The notes below the pieces were generated by a model. It was not told the DNA's origin. It worked only from the letters and a program-made list of their open reading frames with translations, and ran no database searches. A DNA stretch of 64,000 nucleotides, taken from Dichetophora obliterata (lineage: Eukaryota; Arthropoda; Insecta; Diptera; Sciomyzidae). A program made the position numbers and the translations under genes. Location: the NCBI GenBank assembly GCA_963920525.1, contig OY986440.1, positions 1,302,001-1,366,000 of the forward strand. The letters are read 5' to 3'. Below, piece by piece: positions 9,547 through 24,400 of this stretch. Position 1 is the stretch's first letter. Each line of letters opens with the position of its first letter.

Positions 9547-12500
9547 TTGAAACCAGTTTCAATGCCTTCCTACACTCATTACCAATTCCTAGAGAACCCT
9601 ATGATTTTGAAATTTTATAATTTTGAAATTCTGACGACGGATTCGGATTCAGTGACCCATATTTTGCGTATGATTTTTTTTTTGCCTTCCCCGAATTCTC
9701 AAAACTACAGAAAAAGAAGGTGGCAACCCTATCCACCATCTTGAATTTTAAAATTCTGACTTCAGATTCGAAATCAGCGACCCCTAAACACTAATAAATG
9801 ACGTTTAAAATTCTTAAAAAGACATATTATTAGGTGGCAACCCTATTATTTCGAATCTTTATAATTTTGAAATTCTGACGACGGATTCGGATTCAGTGAC
9901 CCATATTTTGCGTATGATTTTTTTTTTGCCTTCCCCGAATTCTCAAAACTACAGAAAAAGAAGGTGGCAACCCTATCCACCATCTTGAATTTTAAAATTC
10001 TGACTTCAGATTCGAAATCAGCGACCCCTAAACACTAATAAATGACTACAAACTACAAAAAATAAAGGTGGCAACCCTATCCACCATCTTGAATTTTAAA
10101 ATTCTGACCTTAGATTCGAAATCAGCGATAAAATTAATTTTGACCTTGAAAAAACACCCCAGATTAAACCGGATATTTTTTCCATAGCGACTCTCACAAA
10201 AGCCACATGGCGGCCATCATTAAAAAATTGTCAACTCTGCGCCTCTCCTAAGCGGCCATTATACTTTTGTGGAAGGAGGAGGAGCCACAAAAACAGCCAG
10301 TGTTGTGCAAAAGTTTATGAGAAGTATAAGTGTTGTGTAAATTTGAAACCAGTTTCAATGCCTTCCTACACTCATTACCAATTCCTAGAGAACCCTATGA
10401 TTTTGAAATTTTATAATTTTGAAATTCTGACGACGGATTCGGATTCAGTGACCCATATTTTGCGTATGATTTTTTTTTTGCCTTCCCCGAATTCTCAAAA
10501 CTACAGAAAAAGAAGGTGGCAACCCTATCCACCATCTTGAATTTTAAAATTCCGACTTCAGATTCGAAATCAGCGACCCCTAAACACTAATAAATGACGT
10601 TTAAAATTCTTAAAAAGACATATTATTAGGTGGCAACCCTATTATTTCGAATCTTTATAATTTTGAAATTCTGACGACGGATTCGGATTCAGTGACCCAT
10701 ATTTTGTGAATGATTTTTTTTTGCCTTCCCCGAATTCTCAAAACTACAGAAAAAGAAGGTGGCAACCCTATCCACCATCTTGAATTTTAAAATTCTGACT
10801 TCAGATTCGAAATCAGCGACCCCTAAACACTAATAAATGACTACAAACTACAAAAAATAAAGGTGGCAACCCTATCCACCATCTTGAATTTTAAAATTCT
10901 GACCTTAGATTCGAAATCAGCGATAAAATTAATTTTGACCTTGAAAAAACACCCCAGATTAAACCGGATATTTTTTCCATAGCGACTCTCACAAAAGCCA
11001 CATGGCGGCCATCATTAAAAAATTGTCAACTCTGCGCCTCTCCTAAGCGGCCATTATACTTTTGTGGAAGGAGGAGGAGCCACAAAAACAGCCAGTGTTG
11101 TGCAAAAGTTTATGAGAAGTATAAGTGTTGTGTAAATTTGAAACCAGTTTCAATGCCTTCCTACACTCATTACCAATTCCTAGAGAACCCTATGATTTTG
11201 AAATTTTATAATTTTGAAATTCTGACGACGGATTCGGATTCAGTGACCCATATTTTGTGTATGATTTTTTTTTGCCTTCCCCGAATTCTCAAAACTACAG
11301 AAAAAGAAGGTGGCAACCCTATCCACCATCTTGAATTTTAAAATTCTGACTTCAGATTCGAAATCAGCGACCCCTAAACACTAATAAATGACGTTTAAAA
11401 TTCTTAAAAAGACATATTATTAGGTGGCAACCCTATTATTTCGAATCTTTATAATTTTGAAATTCTGACGACGGATTCGGATTCAGTGACCCATATTTTG
11501 TGTATGATTTTTTTTTGCCTTCCCCGAATTCTCAAAACTACAGAAAAAGAAGGTGGCAACCCTATCCACCATCTTGAATTTTAAAATTCTGACTTCAGAT
11601 TCGAAATCAGCGACCCCTAAACACTAATAAATGACGTTTAAAATTCTTAAAAAGACATATTATTAGGTGGCAACCCTATTATTTCGAATCTTTATAATTT
11701 TGAAATTCTGACGACGGATTCGGATTCAGTGACCCATATTTTGTGCATGATTTTTTTTTGCCTTCCCCGAATTCTCAAAACTACTGAAAAAGAAGGTGGC
11801 AACCCTATCCACCATCTTGAATTTTAAAATTCTGACTTCAGATTCGAAATCAGCGACCCCTAAACACTAATAAATGACTACAAACTACAAAAAATAAAGG
11901 TGGCAACCCTATCCACCATCTTGAATTTTAAAATTCTGACCTTAGATTCGAAATCAGCGATAAAATTAATTTTGTCCTTGAAAAAACACCCCAGATTAAA
12001 CCGGATATTTTTTCCATAGCGACTCTCACAAAAGCCACATGGCGGCCATCATTAAAAAATTGTCAACTCTGCGCCTCTCCTAAGCGGCCATTATACTTTT
12101 GTGGAAGGAGGAGGAGCCACAAAAACAGCCAGTGTTGTGCAAAAGTTTATGAGAAGTATAAGTGTTGTGTAAATTTGAAACCAGTTTCAATGCCTTCCTA
12201 CACTCATTACCAATTCCTAGAGAACCCTATGATTTTGAAATTTTATAATTTTGAAATTCTGACGACGGATTCGGATTCAGTGACCCATATTTTGCGTATG
12301 ATTTTTTTTTTGCCTTCCCCGAATTCTCAAAACTACAGAAAAAGAAGGTGGCAACCCTATCCACCATCTTGAATTTTAAAATTCTGACTTCAGATTCGAA
12401 ATCAGCGACCCCTAAACACTAATAAATGACGTTTAAAATTCTTAAAAAGACATATTATTAGGTGGCAACCCTATTATTTCGAATCTTTATAATTTTGAAA

Positions 12501-15500
12501 TTCTGACGACGGATTCGGATTCAGTGACCCATATTTTGCGTATGATTTTTTTTTTGCCTTCCCCGAATTCTCAAAACTACAGAAAAAGAAGGTGGCAACC
12601 CTATCCACCATCTTGAATTTTAAAATTCTGACTTCAGATTCGAAATCAGCGACCCCTAAACACTAATAAATGACTACAAACTACAAAAAATAAAGGTGGC
12701 AACCCTATCCACCATCTTGAATTTTAAAATTCTGACCTTAGATTCGAAATCAGCGATAAAATTAATTTTGACCTTGAAAAAACACCCCAGATTAAACCGG
12801 ATATTTTTTCCATAGCGACTCTCACAAAAGCCACATGGCGGCCATCATTAAAAAATTGTCAACTCTGCGCCTCTCCTAAGCGGCCATTATACTTTTGTGG
12901 AAGGAGGAGGAGCCACAAAAACAGCCAGTGTTGTGCAAAAGTTTATGAGAAGTATAAGTGTTGTGTAAATTTGAAACCAGTTTCAATGCCTTCCTACACT
13001 CATTACCAATTCCTAGAGAACCCTATGATTTTGAAATTTTATAATTTTGAAATTCTGACGACGGATTCGGATTCAGTGACCCATATTTTGCGTATGATTT
13101 TTTTTTTGCCTTCCCCGAATTCTCAAAACTACAGAAAAAGAAGGTGGCAACCCTATCCACCATCTTGAATTTTAAAATTCTGACTTCAGATTCGAAATCA
13201 GCGACCCCTAAACACTAATAAATGACGTTTAAAATTCTTAAAAAGACATATTATTAGGTGGCAACCCTATTATTTCGAATCTTTATAATTTTGAAATTCT
13301 GACGACGGATTCGGATTCAGTGACCCATATTTTGTGAATGATTTTTTTTTGCCTTCCCCGAATTCTCAAAACTACAGAAAAAGAAGGTGGCAACCCTATC
13401 CACCATCTTGAATTTTAAAATTCTGACTTCAGATTCGAAATCAGCGACCCCTAAACACTAATAAATGACTACAAACTACAAAAAATAAAGGTGGCAACCC
13501 TATCCACCATCTTGAATTTTAAAATTCTGACCTTAGATTCGAAATCAGCGATAAAATTAATTTTGACCTTGAAAAAACACCCCAGATTAAACCGGATATT
13601 TTTTCCATAGCGACTCTCACAAAAGCCACATGGCGGCCATCATTAAAAAATTGTCAACTCTGCGCCTCTCCTAAGCGGCCATTATACTTTTGTGGAAGGA
13701 GGAGGAGCCACAAAAACAGCCAGTGTTGTGCAAAAGTTTATGAGAAGTATAAGTGTTGTGTAAATTTGAAACCAGTTTCAATGCCTTCCTACACTCATTA
13801 CCAATTCCTAGAGAACCCTATGATTTTGAAATTTTATAATTTTGAAATTCTGACGACGGATTCGGATTCAGTGACCCATATTTTGTGTATGATTTTTTTT
13901 TGCCTTCCCCGAATTCTCAAAACTACAGAAAAAGAAGGTGGCAACCCTATCCACCATCTTGAATTTTAAAATTCTGACTTCAGATTCGAAATCAGCGACC
14001 CCTAAACACTAATAAATGACGTTTAAAATTCTTAAAAAGACATATTATTAGGTGGCAACCCTATTATTTCGAATCTTTATAATTTTGAAATTCTGACGAC
14101 GGATTCGGATTCAGTGACCCATATTTTGTGTATGATTTTTTTTTTGCCTTCCCCGAATTCTCAAAACTACAGAAAAAGAAGGTGGCAACCCTATCCACCA
14201 TCTTGAATTTTAAAATTCTGACTTCAGATTCGAAATCAGCGACCCCTAAACACTAATAAATGACGTTTAAAATTCTTAAAAAGACATATTATTAGGTGGC
14301 AACCCTATTATTTCGAATCTTTATAATTTTGAAATTCTGACGACGGATTCGGATTCAGTGACCCATATTTTGTGCATGATTTTTTTTTGCCTTCCCCGAA
14401 TTCTCAAAACTACTGAAAAAGAAGGTGGCAACCCTATCCACCATCTTGAATTTTAAAATTCTGACTTCAGATTCGAAATCAGCGACCCCTAAACACTAAT
14501 AAATGACTACAAACTACAAAAAATAAAGGTGGCAACCCTATCCACCATCTTGAATTTTAAAATTCTGACCTTAGATTCGAAATCAGCGATAAAATTAATT
14601 TTGTCCTTGAAAAAACACCCCAGATTAAACCGGATATTTTTTCCATAGCGACTCTCACAAAAGCCACATGGCGGCCATCATTAAAAAATTGTCAACTCTG
14701 CGCCTCTCCTAAGCGGCCATTATACTTTTGTGGAAGGAGGAGGAGCCACAAAAACAGCCAGTGTTGTGCAAAAGTTTATGAGAAGTATAAGTGTTGTGTA
14801 AATTTGAAACCAGTTTCAATGCCTTCCTACACTCATTACCAATTCCTAGAGAACCCTATGATTTTGAAATTTTATAATTTTGAAATTCTGACGACGGATT
14901 CGGATTCAGTGACCCATATTTTGCGTATGATTTTTTTTTTGCCTTCCCCGAATTCTCAAAACTACAGAAAAAGAAGGTGGCAACCCTATCCACCATCTTG
15001 AATTTTAAAATTCTGACTTCAGATTCGAAATCAGCGACCCCTAAACACTAATAAATGACGTTTAAAATTCTTAAAAAGACATATTATTAGGTGGCAACCC
15101 TATTATTTCGAATCTTTATAATTTTGAAATTCTGACGACGGATTCGGATTCAGTGACCCATATTTTGCATATGATTTTTTTTTTGCCTTCCCCGAATTCT
15201 CAAAACTACAGAAAAAGAAGGTGGCAACCCTATCCACCATCTTGAATTTTAAAATTCTGACTTCAGATTCGAAATCAGCGACCCCTAAACACTAATAAAT
15301 GACTACAAACTACAAAAAATAAAGGTGGCAACCCTATCCACCATCTTGAATTTTAAAATTCTGACCTTAGATTCGAAATCAGCGATAAAATTAATTTTGA
15401 CCTTGAAAAAACACCCCAGATTAAACCGGATATTTTTTCCATAGCGACTCTCACAAAAGCCACATGGCGGCCATCATTAAAAAATTGTCAACTCTGCGCC

Positions 15501-17432
15501 TCTCCTAAGCGGCCATTATACTTTTGTGGAAGGAGGAGGAGCCACAAAAACAGCCAGTGTTGTGCAAAAGTTTATGAGAAGTATAAGTGTTGTGTAAATT
15601 TGAAACCAGTTTCAATGCCTTCCTACACTCATTACCAATTCCTAGAGAACCCTATGATTTTGAAATTTTATAATTTTGAAATTCTGACGACGGATTCGGA
15701 TTCAGTGACCCATATTTTGTGTATGATTTTTTTTTTGCCTTCCCCGAATTCTCAAAACTACAGAAAAAGAAGGTGGCAACCCTATCCACCATCTTGAATT
15801 TTAAAATTCTGACTTCAGATTCGAAATCAGCGACCCCTAAACACTAATAAATGACGTTTAAAATTCTTAAAAAGACATATTATTAGGTGGCAACCCTATT
15901 ATTTCGAATCTTTATAATTTTGAAATTCTGACGACGGATTCGGATTCAGTGACCCATATTTTGTGAATGATTTTTTTTTGCCTTCCCCGAATTCTCAAAA
16001 CTACAGAAAAAGAAGGTGGCAACCCTATCCACCATCTTGAATTTTAAAATTCTGACTTCAGATTCGAAATCAGCGACCCCTAAACACTAATAAATGACTA
16101 CAAACTACAAAAAATAAAGGTGGCAACCCTATCCACCATCTTGAATTTTAAAATTCTGACCTTAGATTCGAAATCAGCGATAAAATTAATTTTGACCTTG
16201 AAAAAACACCCCAGATTAAACCGGATATTTTTTCCATAGCGACTCTCACAAAAGCCACATGGCGGCCATCATTAAAAAATTGTCAACTCTGCGCCTCTCC
16301 TAAGCGGCCATTATACTTTTGTGGAAGGAGGAGGAGCCACAAAAACAGCCAGTGTTGTGCAAAAGTTTATGAGAAGTATAAGTGTTGTGTAAATTTGAAA
16401 CCAGTTTCAATGCCTTCCTACACTCATTACCAATTCCTAGAGAACCCTATGATTTTGAAATTTTATAATTTTGAAATTCTGACGACGGATTCGGATTCAG
16501 TGACCCATATTTTGTGTATGATTTTTTTTTGCCTTCCCCGAATTCTCAAAACTACAGAAAAAGAAGGTGGCAACCCTATCCACCATCTTGAATTTTAAAA
16601 TTCTGACTTCAGATTCGAAATCAGCGACCCCTAAACACTAATAAATGACGTTTAAAATTCTTAAAAAGACATATTATTAGGTGGCAACCCTATTATTTCG
16701 AATCTTTATAATTTTGAAATTCTGACGACGGATTCGGATTCAGTGACCCATATTTTGTGTATGATTTTTTTTTTGCCTTCCCCGAATTCTCAAAACTACA
16801 GAAAAAGAAGGTGGCAACCCTATCCACCATCTTGAATTTTAAAATTCTGACTTCAGATTCGAAATCAGCGACCCCTAAACACTAATAAATGACGTTTAAA
16901 ATTCTTAAAAAGACATATTATTAGGTGGCAACCCTATTATTTCGAATCTTTATAATTTTGAAATTCTGACGACGGATTCGGATTCAGTGACCCATATTTT
17001 GTGCATGATTTTTTTTTGCCTTCCCCGAATTCTCAAAACTACTGAAAAAGAAGGTGGCAACCCTATCCACCATCTTGAATTTTAAAATTCTGACTTCAGA
17101 TTCGAAATCAGCGACCCCTAAACACTAATAAATGACTACAAACTACAAAAAATAAAGGTGGCAACCCTATCCACCATCTTGAATTTTAAAATTCTGACCT
17201 TAGATTCGAAATCAGCGATAAAATTAATTTTGACCTTGAAAAAACACCCCAGATTAAACCGGATATTTTTTCCATAGCGACTCTCACAAAAGCCACATGG
17301 CGGCCATCATTAAAAAATTGTCAACTCTGCGCCTCTCCTAAGCGGCCATTATACTTTTGTGGAAGGAGGAGGAGCCACAAAAACAGCCAGTGTTGTGCAA
17401 AAGTTTATGAGAAGTATAAGTGTTGTGTAAAT
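9547..17432 (+). repeat. Trimeric higher-order repeat, three copies of about 2.63 kb
   Basis: Units M, M, L repeat three times: 9547/10343/11138, 12175/12971/13766 and 14804/15600/16395 (periods 2628, 2629, 2629 bp). Private markers recur at the same phase: GTGAATG near 10.71, 13.34 and 15.96 kb, and GTGCATG followed by CTACTGAAAAAG near 11.75, 14.38 and 17.01 kb. TGTCCTTG is in the first two copies of the last body (about 11.97, 14.60 kb) but not the third. Homology starts after about 9.17 kb, where AAAATAAGG fails to match, and ends before about 17.23 kb. Copies 2 and 3 lie inside the 20.37-kb duplication and recur 20368 bp downstream. Confidence 0.92.
13766..14803 (+). repeat. Representative L-type unit (1038 bp)
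   Basis: Three modules in tandem with poly-T lengths 9, 10 and 9. Each of the first two ends in the 58-bp linker; the third has GTGCATG and CTACTG and runs into the body. L units start at 11138, 13766, 16395, 24103, 25141, 29672, 30710, 34134, 36763, 44471, 45509, 50039, 51077, 56089, 58717 and 62035. Their poly-T patterns differ (9-9-9, 9-10-9, 9-9-10, 10-9-10, 10-9-9), so they are not all descended unchanged from one L unit. Confidence 0.92.
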
Positions 17433-20400
17433 TTGAAACCAGTTTCAATGCCTTCCTACACTCATTACCAATTCCTAGAGAACCCTATGATTTTGAAATT
17501 TTATAATTTTGAAATTCTGACGACGGATTCGGATTCAGTGACCCATATTTTGTGTATGATTTTTTTTTTGCCTTCCCCGAATTCTCAAAACTACAGAAAA
17601 AGAAGGTGGCAACCCTATCCACCATCTTGAATTTTAAAATTCTGACTTCAGATTCGAAATCAGCGACCCCTAAACACTAATAAATGACGTTTAAAATTCT
17701 TAAAAAGACATATTATTAGGTGGCAACCCTATTATTTCGAATCTTTATAATTTTGAAATTCTGACGACGGATTCGGATTCAGTGACCCATATTTTGTGTA
17801 TGATTTTTTTTTGCCTTCCCCGAATTCTCAAAACTACAGAAAAAGAAGGTGGCAACCCTATCCACCATCTTGAATTTTAAAATTCTGACTTCAGATTCGA
17901 AATCAGCGACCCCTAAACACTAATAAATGACTACAAACTACAAAAAATAAAGGTGGCAACCCTATCCACCATCTTGAATTTTAAAATTCTGACCTTAGAT
18001 TCGAAATCAGCGATAAAATTAATTTTGACCTTGAAAAAACACCCCAGATTAAACCGGATATTTTTTCCATAGCGACTCTTACAAAAGCCACATGGCGGCC
18101 ATCATTAAAAAATTGTCAACTCTGCGCCTCTCCTAAGCGGCCATTATACTTTTGTGGAAGGAGGAGGAGCCACAAAAACAGCCAGTGTTGTGCAAAAGTT
18201 TATGAGAAGTATAAGTGTTGTGTAAATTTGAAACCAGTTTCAATGCCTTCCTACACTCATTACCAATTCCTAGAGAACCCTATGATTTTGAAATTTTATA
18301 ATTTTGAAATTCTGACGACGGATTCGGATTCAGTGACCCATATTTTGCGTATAATTTTTTTTTTGCCTTCCCCGAATTCTCAAAACTACAGAAAAAGAAG
18401 GTGGCAACCCTATCCACCATCTTGAATTTTAAAATTCTGACTTCAGATTCGAAATCAGCGACCCCTAAACACTAATAAATGACGTTTAAAATTCTTAAAA
18501 AGACATATTATTAGGTGGCAACCCTATTATTTCGAATCTTTATAATTTTGAAATTCTGACGACGGATTCGGATTCAGTGACCCATATTTTGTGTATGATT
18601 TTTTTTTGCCTTCCCCGAATTCTCAAAACTACAGAAAAAGAAGGTGGCAACCCTATCCACCATCTTGAATTTTAAAATTCTGACTTCAGATTCGAAATCA
18701 GCGACCCCTAAACACTAATAAATGACTACAAACTACAAAAAATAAAGGTGGCAACCCTATCCACCATCTTGAATTTTAAAATTCTGACCTTAGATTCGAA
18801 ATCAGCGATAAAATTAATTTTGACCTTGAAAAAACACCCCAGATTAAACCGGATATTTTTTCCATAGCGACTCTTACAAAAGCCACATGGCGGCCATCAT
18901 TAAAAAATTGTCAACTCTGCGCCTCTCCTAAGCGGCCATTATACTTTTGTGGAAGGAGGAGGAGCCACAAAAACAGCCAGTGTTGTGCAAAAGTTTATGA
19001 GAAGTATAAGTGTTGTGTAAATTTGAAACCAGTTTCAATGCCTTCCTACACTCATTACCAATTCCTAGAGAACCCTATGATTTTGAAATTTTATAATTTT
19101 GAAATTCTGACGACGGATTCGGATTCAGTGACCCATATTTTGCGTATGATTTTTTTTTTGCCTTCCCCGAATTCTCAAAACTACAGAAAAAGAAGGTGGC
19201 AACCCTATCCACCATCTTGAATTTTAAAATTCTGACTTCAGATTCGAAATCAGCGACCCCTAAACACTAATAAATGACGTTTAAAATTCTTAAAAAGACA
19301 TATTATTAGGTGGCAACCCTATTATTTCGAATCTTTATAATTTTGAAATTCTGACGACGGATTCGGATTCAGTGACCCATATTTTGTGTATGATTTTTTT
19401 TTGCCTTCCCCGAATTCTCAAAACTACAGAAAAAGAAGGTGGCAACCCTATCCACCATCTTGAATTTTAAAATTCTGACTTCAGATTCGAAATCAGCGAC
19501 CCCTAAACACTAATAAATGACTACAAACTACAAAAAATAAAGGTGGCAACCCTATCCACCATCTTGAATTTTAAAATTCTGACCTTAGATTCGAAATCAG
19601 CGATAAAATTAATTTTGACCTTGAAAAAACACCCCAGATTAAACCGGATATTTTTTCCATAGCGACTCTCACAAAAGCCACATGGCGGCCATCATTAAAA
19701 AATTGTCAACTCTGCGCCTCTCCTAAGCGGCCATTATACTTTTGTGGAAGGAGGAGGAGCCACAAAAACAGCCAGTGTTGTGCAAAAGTTTATGAGAAGT
19801 ATAAGTGTTGTGTAAATTTGAAACCAGTTTCAATGCCTTCCTACACTCATTACCAATTCCTAGAGAACCCTATGATTTTGAAATTTTATAATTTTGAAAT
19901 TCTGACGACGGATTCGGATTCAGTGACCCATATTTTGTGTATGATTTTTTTTTTGCCTTCCCCGAATTCTCAAAACTACAGAAAAAGAAGGTGGCAACCC
20001 TATCCACCATCTTGAATTTTAAAATTCTGACTTCAGATTCGAAATCAGCGACCCCTAAACACTAATAAATGACGTTTAAAATTCTTAAAAAGACATATTA
20101 TTAGGTGGCAACCCTATTATTTCGAATCTTTATAATTTTGAAATTCTGACGACGGATTCGGATTCAGTGACCCATATTTTGTGTATGATTTTTTTTTGCC
20201 TTCCCCGAATTCTCAAAACTACAGAAAAAGAAGGTGGCAACCCTATCCACCATCTTGAATTTTAAAATTCTGACTTCAGATTCGAAATCAGCGACCCCTA
20301 AACACTAATAAATGACTACAAACTACAAAAAATAAAGGTGGCAACCCTATCCACCATCTTGAATTTTAAAATTCTGACCTTAGATTCGAAATCAGCGATA

Positions 20401-21407
20401 AAATTAATTTTGACCTTGAAAAAACACCCCAGATTAAACCGGATATTTTTTCCATAGCGACTCTTACAAAAGCCACATGGCGGCCATCATTAAAAAATTG
20501 TCAACTCTGCGCCTCTCCTAAGCGGCCATTATACTTTTGTGGAAGGAGGAGGAGCCACAAAAACAGCCAGTGTTGTGCAAAAGTTTATGAGAAGTATAAG
20601 TGTTGTGTAAATTTGAAACCAGTTTCAATGCCTTCCTACACTCATTACCAATTCCTAGAGAACCCTATGATTTTGAAATTTTATAATTTTGAAATTCTGA
20701 CGACGGATTCGGATTCAGTGACCCATATTTTGTGTATGATTTTTTTTTTGCCTTCCCCGAATTCTCAAAACTACAGAAAAAGAAGGTGGCAACCCTATCC
20801 ACCATCTTGAATTTTAAAATTCTGACTTCAGATTCGAAATCAGCGACCCCTAAACACTAATAAATGACGTTTAAAATTCTTAAAAAGACATATTATTAGG
20901 TGGCAACCCTATTATTTCGAATCTTTATAATTTTGAAATTCTGACGACGGATTCGGATTCAGTGACCCATATTTTGTGTATGATTTTTTTTTGCCTTCCC
21001 CGAATTCTCAAAACTACAGAAAAAGAAGGTGGCAACCCTATCCACCATCTTGAATTTTAAAATTCTGACTTCAGATTCCAAATCAGCGACCCCTAAACAC
21101 TAATAAATGACTACAAACTACAAAAAATAAAGGTGGCAACCCTATCCACCATCTTGAATTTTAAAATTCTGACCTTAGATTCGAAATCAGCGATAAAATT
21201 AATTTTGACCTTGAAAAAACACCCCAGATTAAACCGGATATTTTTTCCATAGCGACTCTCACAATAGCCACATGGCGGCCATCATTAAAAAATTGTCAAC
21301 TCTGCGCCTCTCCTAAGCGGCCATTATACTTTTGTGGAAGGAGGAGGAGCCACAAAAACAGCCAGTGTTGTGCAAAAGTTTATGAGAAGTATAAGTGTTG
21401 TGTAAAT
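17433..21407 (+). repeat. Run of five M units
   Basis: Anchors at 17433, 18228, 19023, 19818 and 20613, each spacing exactly 795 bp. Bodies carry a mix of CTCTCACA and CTCTTACA: CTCTT near 18.08, 18.87 and 20.46 kb, CTCTC near 19.67 and 21.26 kb. The unit at 18228 has GCGTATAATT in module 1. The second module of the unit at 20613 has GATTCCAAATC at 21079, the last mismatch before the heptamer homology begins. Confidence 0.92.
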
Positions 21408-24400
21408 TTGAAACCAGTTTCAATGCCTTCCTACACTCATTACCAATTCCTAGAGAACCCTATGATTTTGAAATTTTATAATTTTGAAATTCTGACGACG
21501 GATTCGGATTCAGTGACCCATATTTTGCGTATGATTTTTTTTTTGCCTTCCCCGAATTCTCAAAACTACAGAAAAAGAAGGTGGCAACCCTATCCACCAT
21601 CTTGAATTTTAAAATTCTGACTTCAGATTCGAAATCAGCGACCCCTAAACACTAATAAATGACTACAAACTACAAAAAATAAAGGTGGCAACCCTATCCA
21701 CCATCTTGAATTTTAAAATTCTGACCTTAGATTCGAAATCAGCGATAAAATTAATTTTGACCTTGAAAAAACACCCCAGATTAAACCGGATATTTTTTCC
21801 ATAGCGACTCTCACAAAAGCCACATGGCGGCCATCATTAAAAAATTGTCAACTCTGCGCCTCTCCTAAGCGGCCATTATACTTTTGTGGAAGGAGGAGGA
21901 GCCACAAGAACAGCCAGTGTTGTGCAAAAGTTTATGAGAAGTATAAGTGTTGTGTAAATTTGAAACCAGTTTCAATGCCTTCCTACACTCATTACCAATT
22001 CCTAGAGAACCCTATGATTTTGAAATTTTATAATTTTGAAATTCTGACGACGGATTCGGATTCAGTGACCCATATTTTGTGTATGATTTTTTTTTTGCCT
22101 TCCCCGAATTCTCAAAACTACAGAAAAAGAAGGTGGCAACCCTATCCACCATCTTGAATTTTAAAATTCTGACTTCAGATTCGAAATCAGCGACCCCTAA
22201 ACACTAATAAATGACGTTTAAAATTCTTAAAAAGACATATTATTAGGTGGCAACCCTATTATTTCGAATCTTTATAATTTTGAAATTCTGACGACGGATT
22301 CGGATTCAGTGACCCATATTTTGTGTATGATTTTTTTTTGCCTTCCCCGAATTCTCAAAACTACAGAAAAAGAAGGTGGCAACCCTATCCACCATCTTGA
22401 ATTTTAAAATTCTGACTTCAGATTCGAAATCAGCGACCCCTAAACACTAATAAATGACTACAAACTACAAAAAATAAAGGTGGCAACCCTATCCACCATC
22501 TTGAATTTTAAAATTCTGACCTTAGATTCGAAATCAGCGATAAAATTAATTTTGACCTTGAAAAAACACCCCAGATTAAACCGGATATTTTTTCCATAGC
22601 GACTCTCACAAAAGCCACATGGCGGCCATCATTAAAAAATTGTCAACTCTGCGCCTCTCCTAAGCGGCCATTATACTTTTGTGGAAGGAGGAGGAGCCAC
22701 AAAAACAGCCAGTGTTGTGCAAAAGTTTATGAGAAGTATAAGTGTTGTGTAAATTTGAAACCAGTTTCAATGCCTTCCTACACTCATTACCAATTCCTAG
22801 AGAACCCTATGATTTTGAAATTTTATAATTTTGAAATTCTGACGACGGATTCGGATTCAGTGACCCATATTTAGTGTATGATTTTTTTTTTGCCTTCCCC
22901 GAATTCTCAAAACTACAGAAAAAGAAGGTGGCAACCCTATCCACCATCTTGAATTTTAAAATTCTGACTTCAGATTCGAAATCAGCGACCCCTAAACACT
23001 AATAAATGACGTTTAAAATTCTTAAAAAGACATATTATTAGGTGGCAACCCTATTATTTCGAATCTTTATAATTTTGAAATTCTGACGACGGATTCGGAT
23101 TCAGTGACCCATATTTTGTGCATGATTTTTTTTTGCCTTCCCCGAATTCTCAAAACTACTGAAAAAGAAGGTGGCAACCCTATCCACCATCTTGAATTTT
23201 AAAATTCTGACTTCAGATTCGAAATCAGCGACCCCTAAACACTAATAAATGACTACAAACTACAAAAAATAAAGGTGGCAACCCTATCCACCATCTTGAA
23301 TTTTAAAATTCTGACCTTAGATTCGAAATCAGCGATAAAATTAATTTTGACCTTGAAAAAACACCCCAGATTAAACCGGATATTTTTTCCATAGCGACTC
23401 TCACAAAAGCCACATGGCGGCCATCATTAAAAAATTGTCAACTCTGCGCCTCTCCTAAGCGGCCATTATACTTTTGTGGAAGGGAGGAGGAGCCACAAAA
23501 ACAGCCAGTGTTGTGCAAAAGTTTATGAGAAGTATAAGTGTTGTGTAAATTTGAAACCAGTTTCAATGCCTTCCTACACTCATTACCAATTCCTAGAGAA
23601 CCCTATGATTTTGAAATTTTATAATTTTGAAATTCTGACGACGGATTCGGATTCAGTGACCCATATTTTGCGTATGATTTTTTTTTTGCCTTCCCCGAAT
23701 TCTCAAAACTACAGAAAAAGAAGGTGGCAACCCTATCCACCATCTTGAATTTTAAAATTCTGACTTCAGATTCGAAATCAGCGACCCCTAAACACTAATA
23801 AATGACTACAAACTACAAAAAATAAAGGTGGCAACCCTATCCACCATCTTGAATTTTAAAATTCTGACCTTAGATTCGAAATCAGCGATAAAATTAATTT
23901 TGACCTTGAAAAAACACCCCAGATTAAACCGGATATTTTTTCCATAGCGACTCTCACAAAAGCCACATGGCGGCCATCATTAAAAAATTGTCAACTCTGC
24001 GCCTCTCCTAAGCGGCCATTATACTTTTGTGGAAGGAGGAGGAGCCACAAAAACAGCCAGTGTTGTGCAAAAGTTTATGAGAAGTATAAGTGTTGTGTAA
24101 ATTTGAAACCAGTTTCAATGCCTTCCTACACTCATTACCAATTCCTAGAGAACCCTATGATTTTGAAATTTTATAATTTTGAAATTCTGACGACGGATTC
24201 GGATTCAGTGACCCATATTTTGTATATGATTTTTTTTTGCCTTCCCCGAATTCTCAAAACTACAGAAAAAGAAGGTGGCAACCCTATCCACCATCTTGAA
24301 TTTTAAAATTCTGACTTCAGATTCGAAATCAGCGACCCCTAAACACTAATAAATGACGTTTAAAATTCTTAAAAAGACATATTATTAGGTGGCAACCCTA

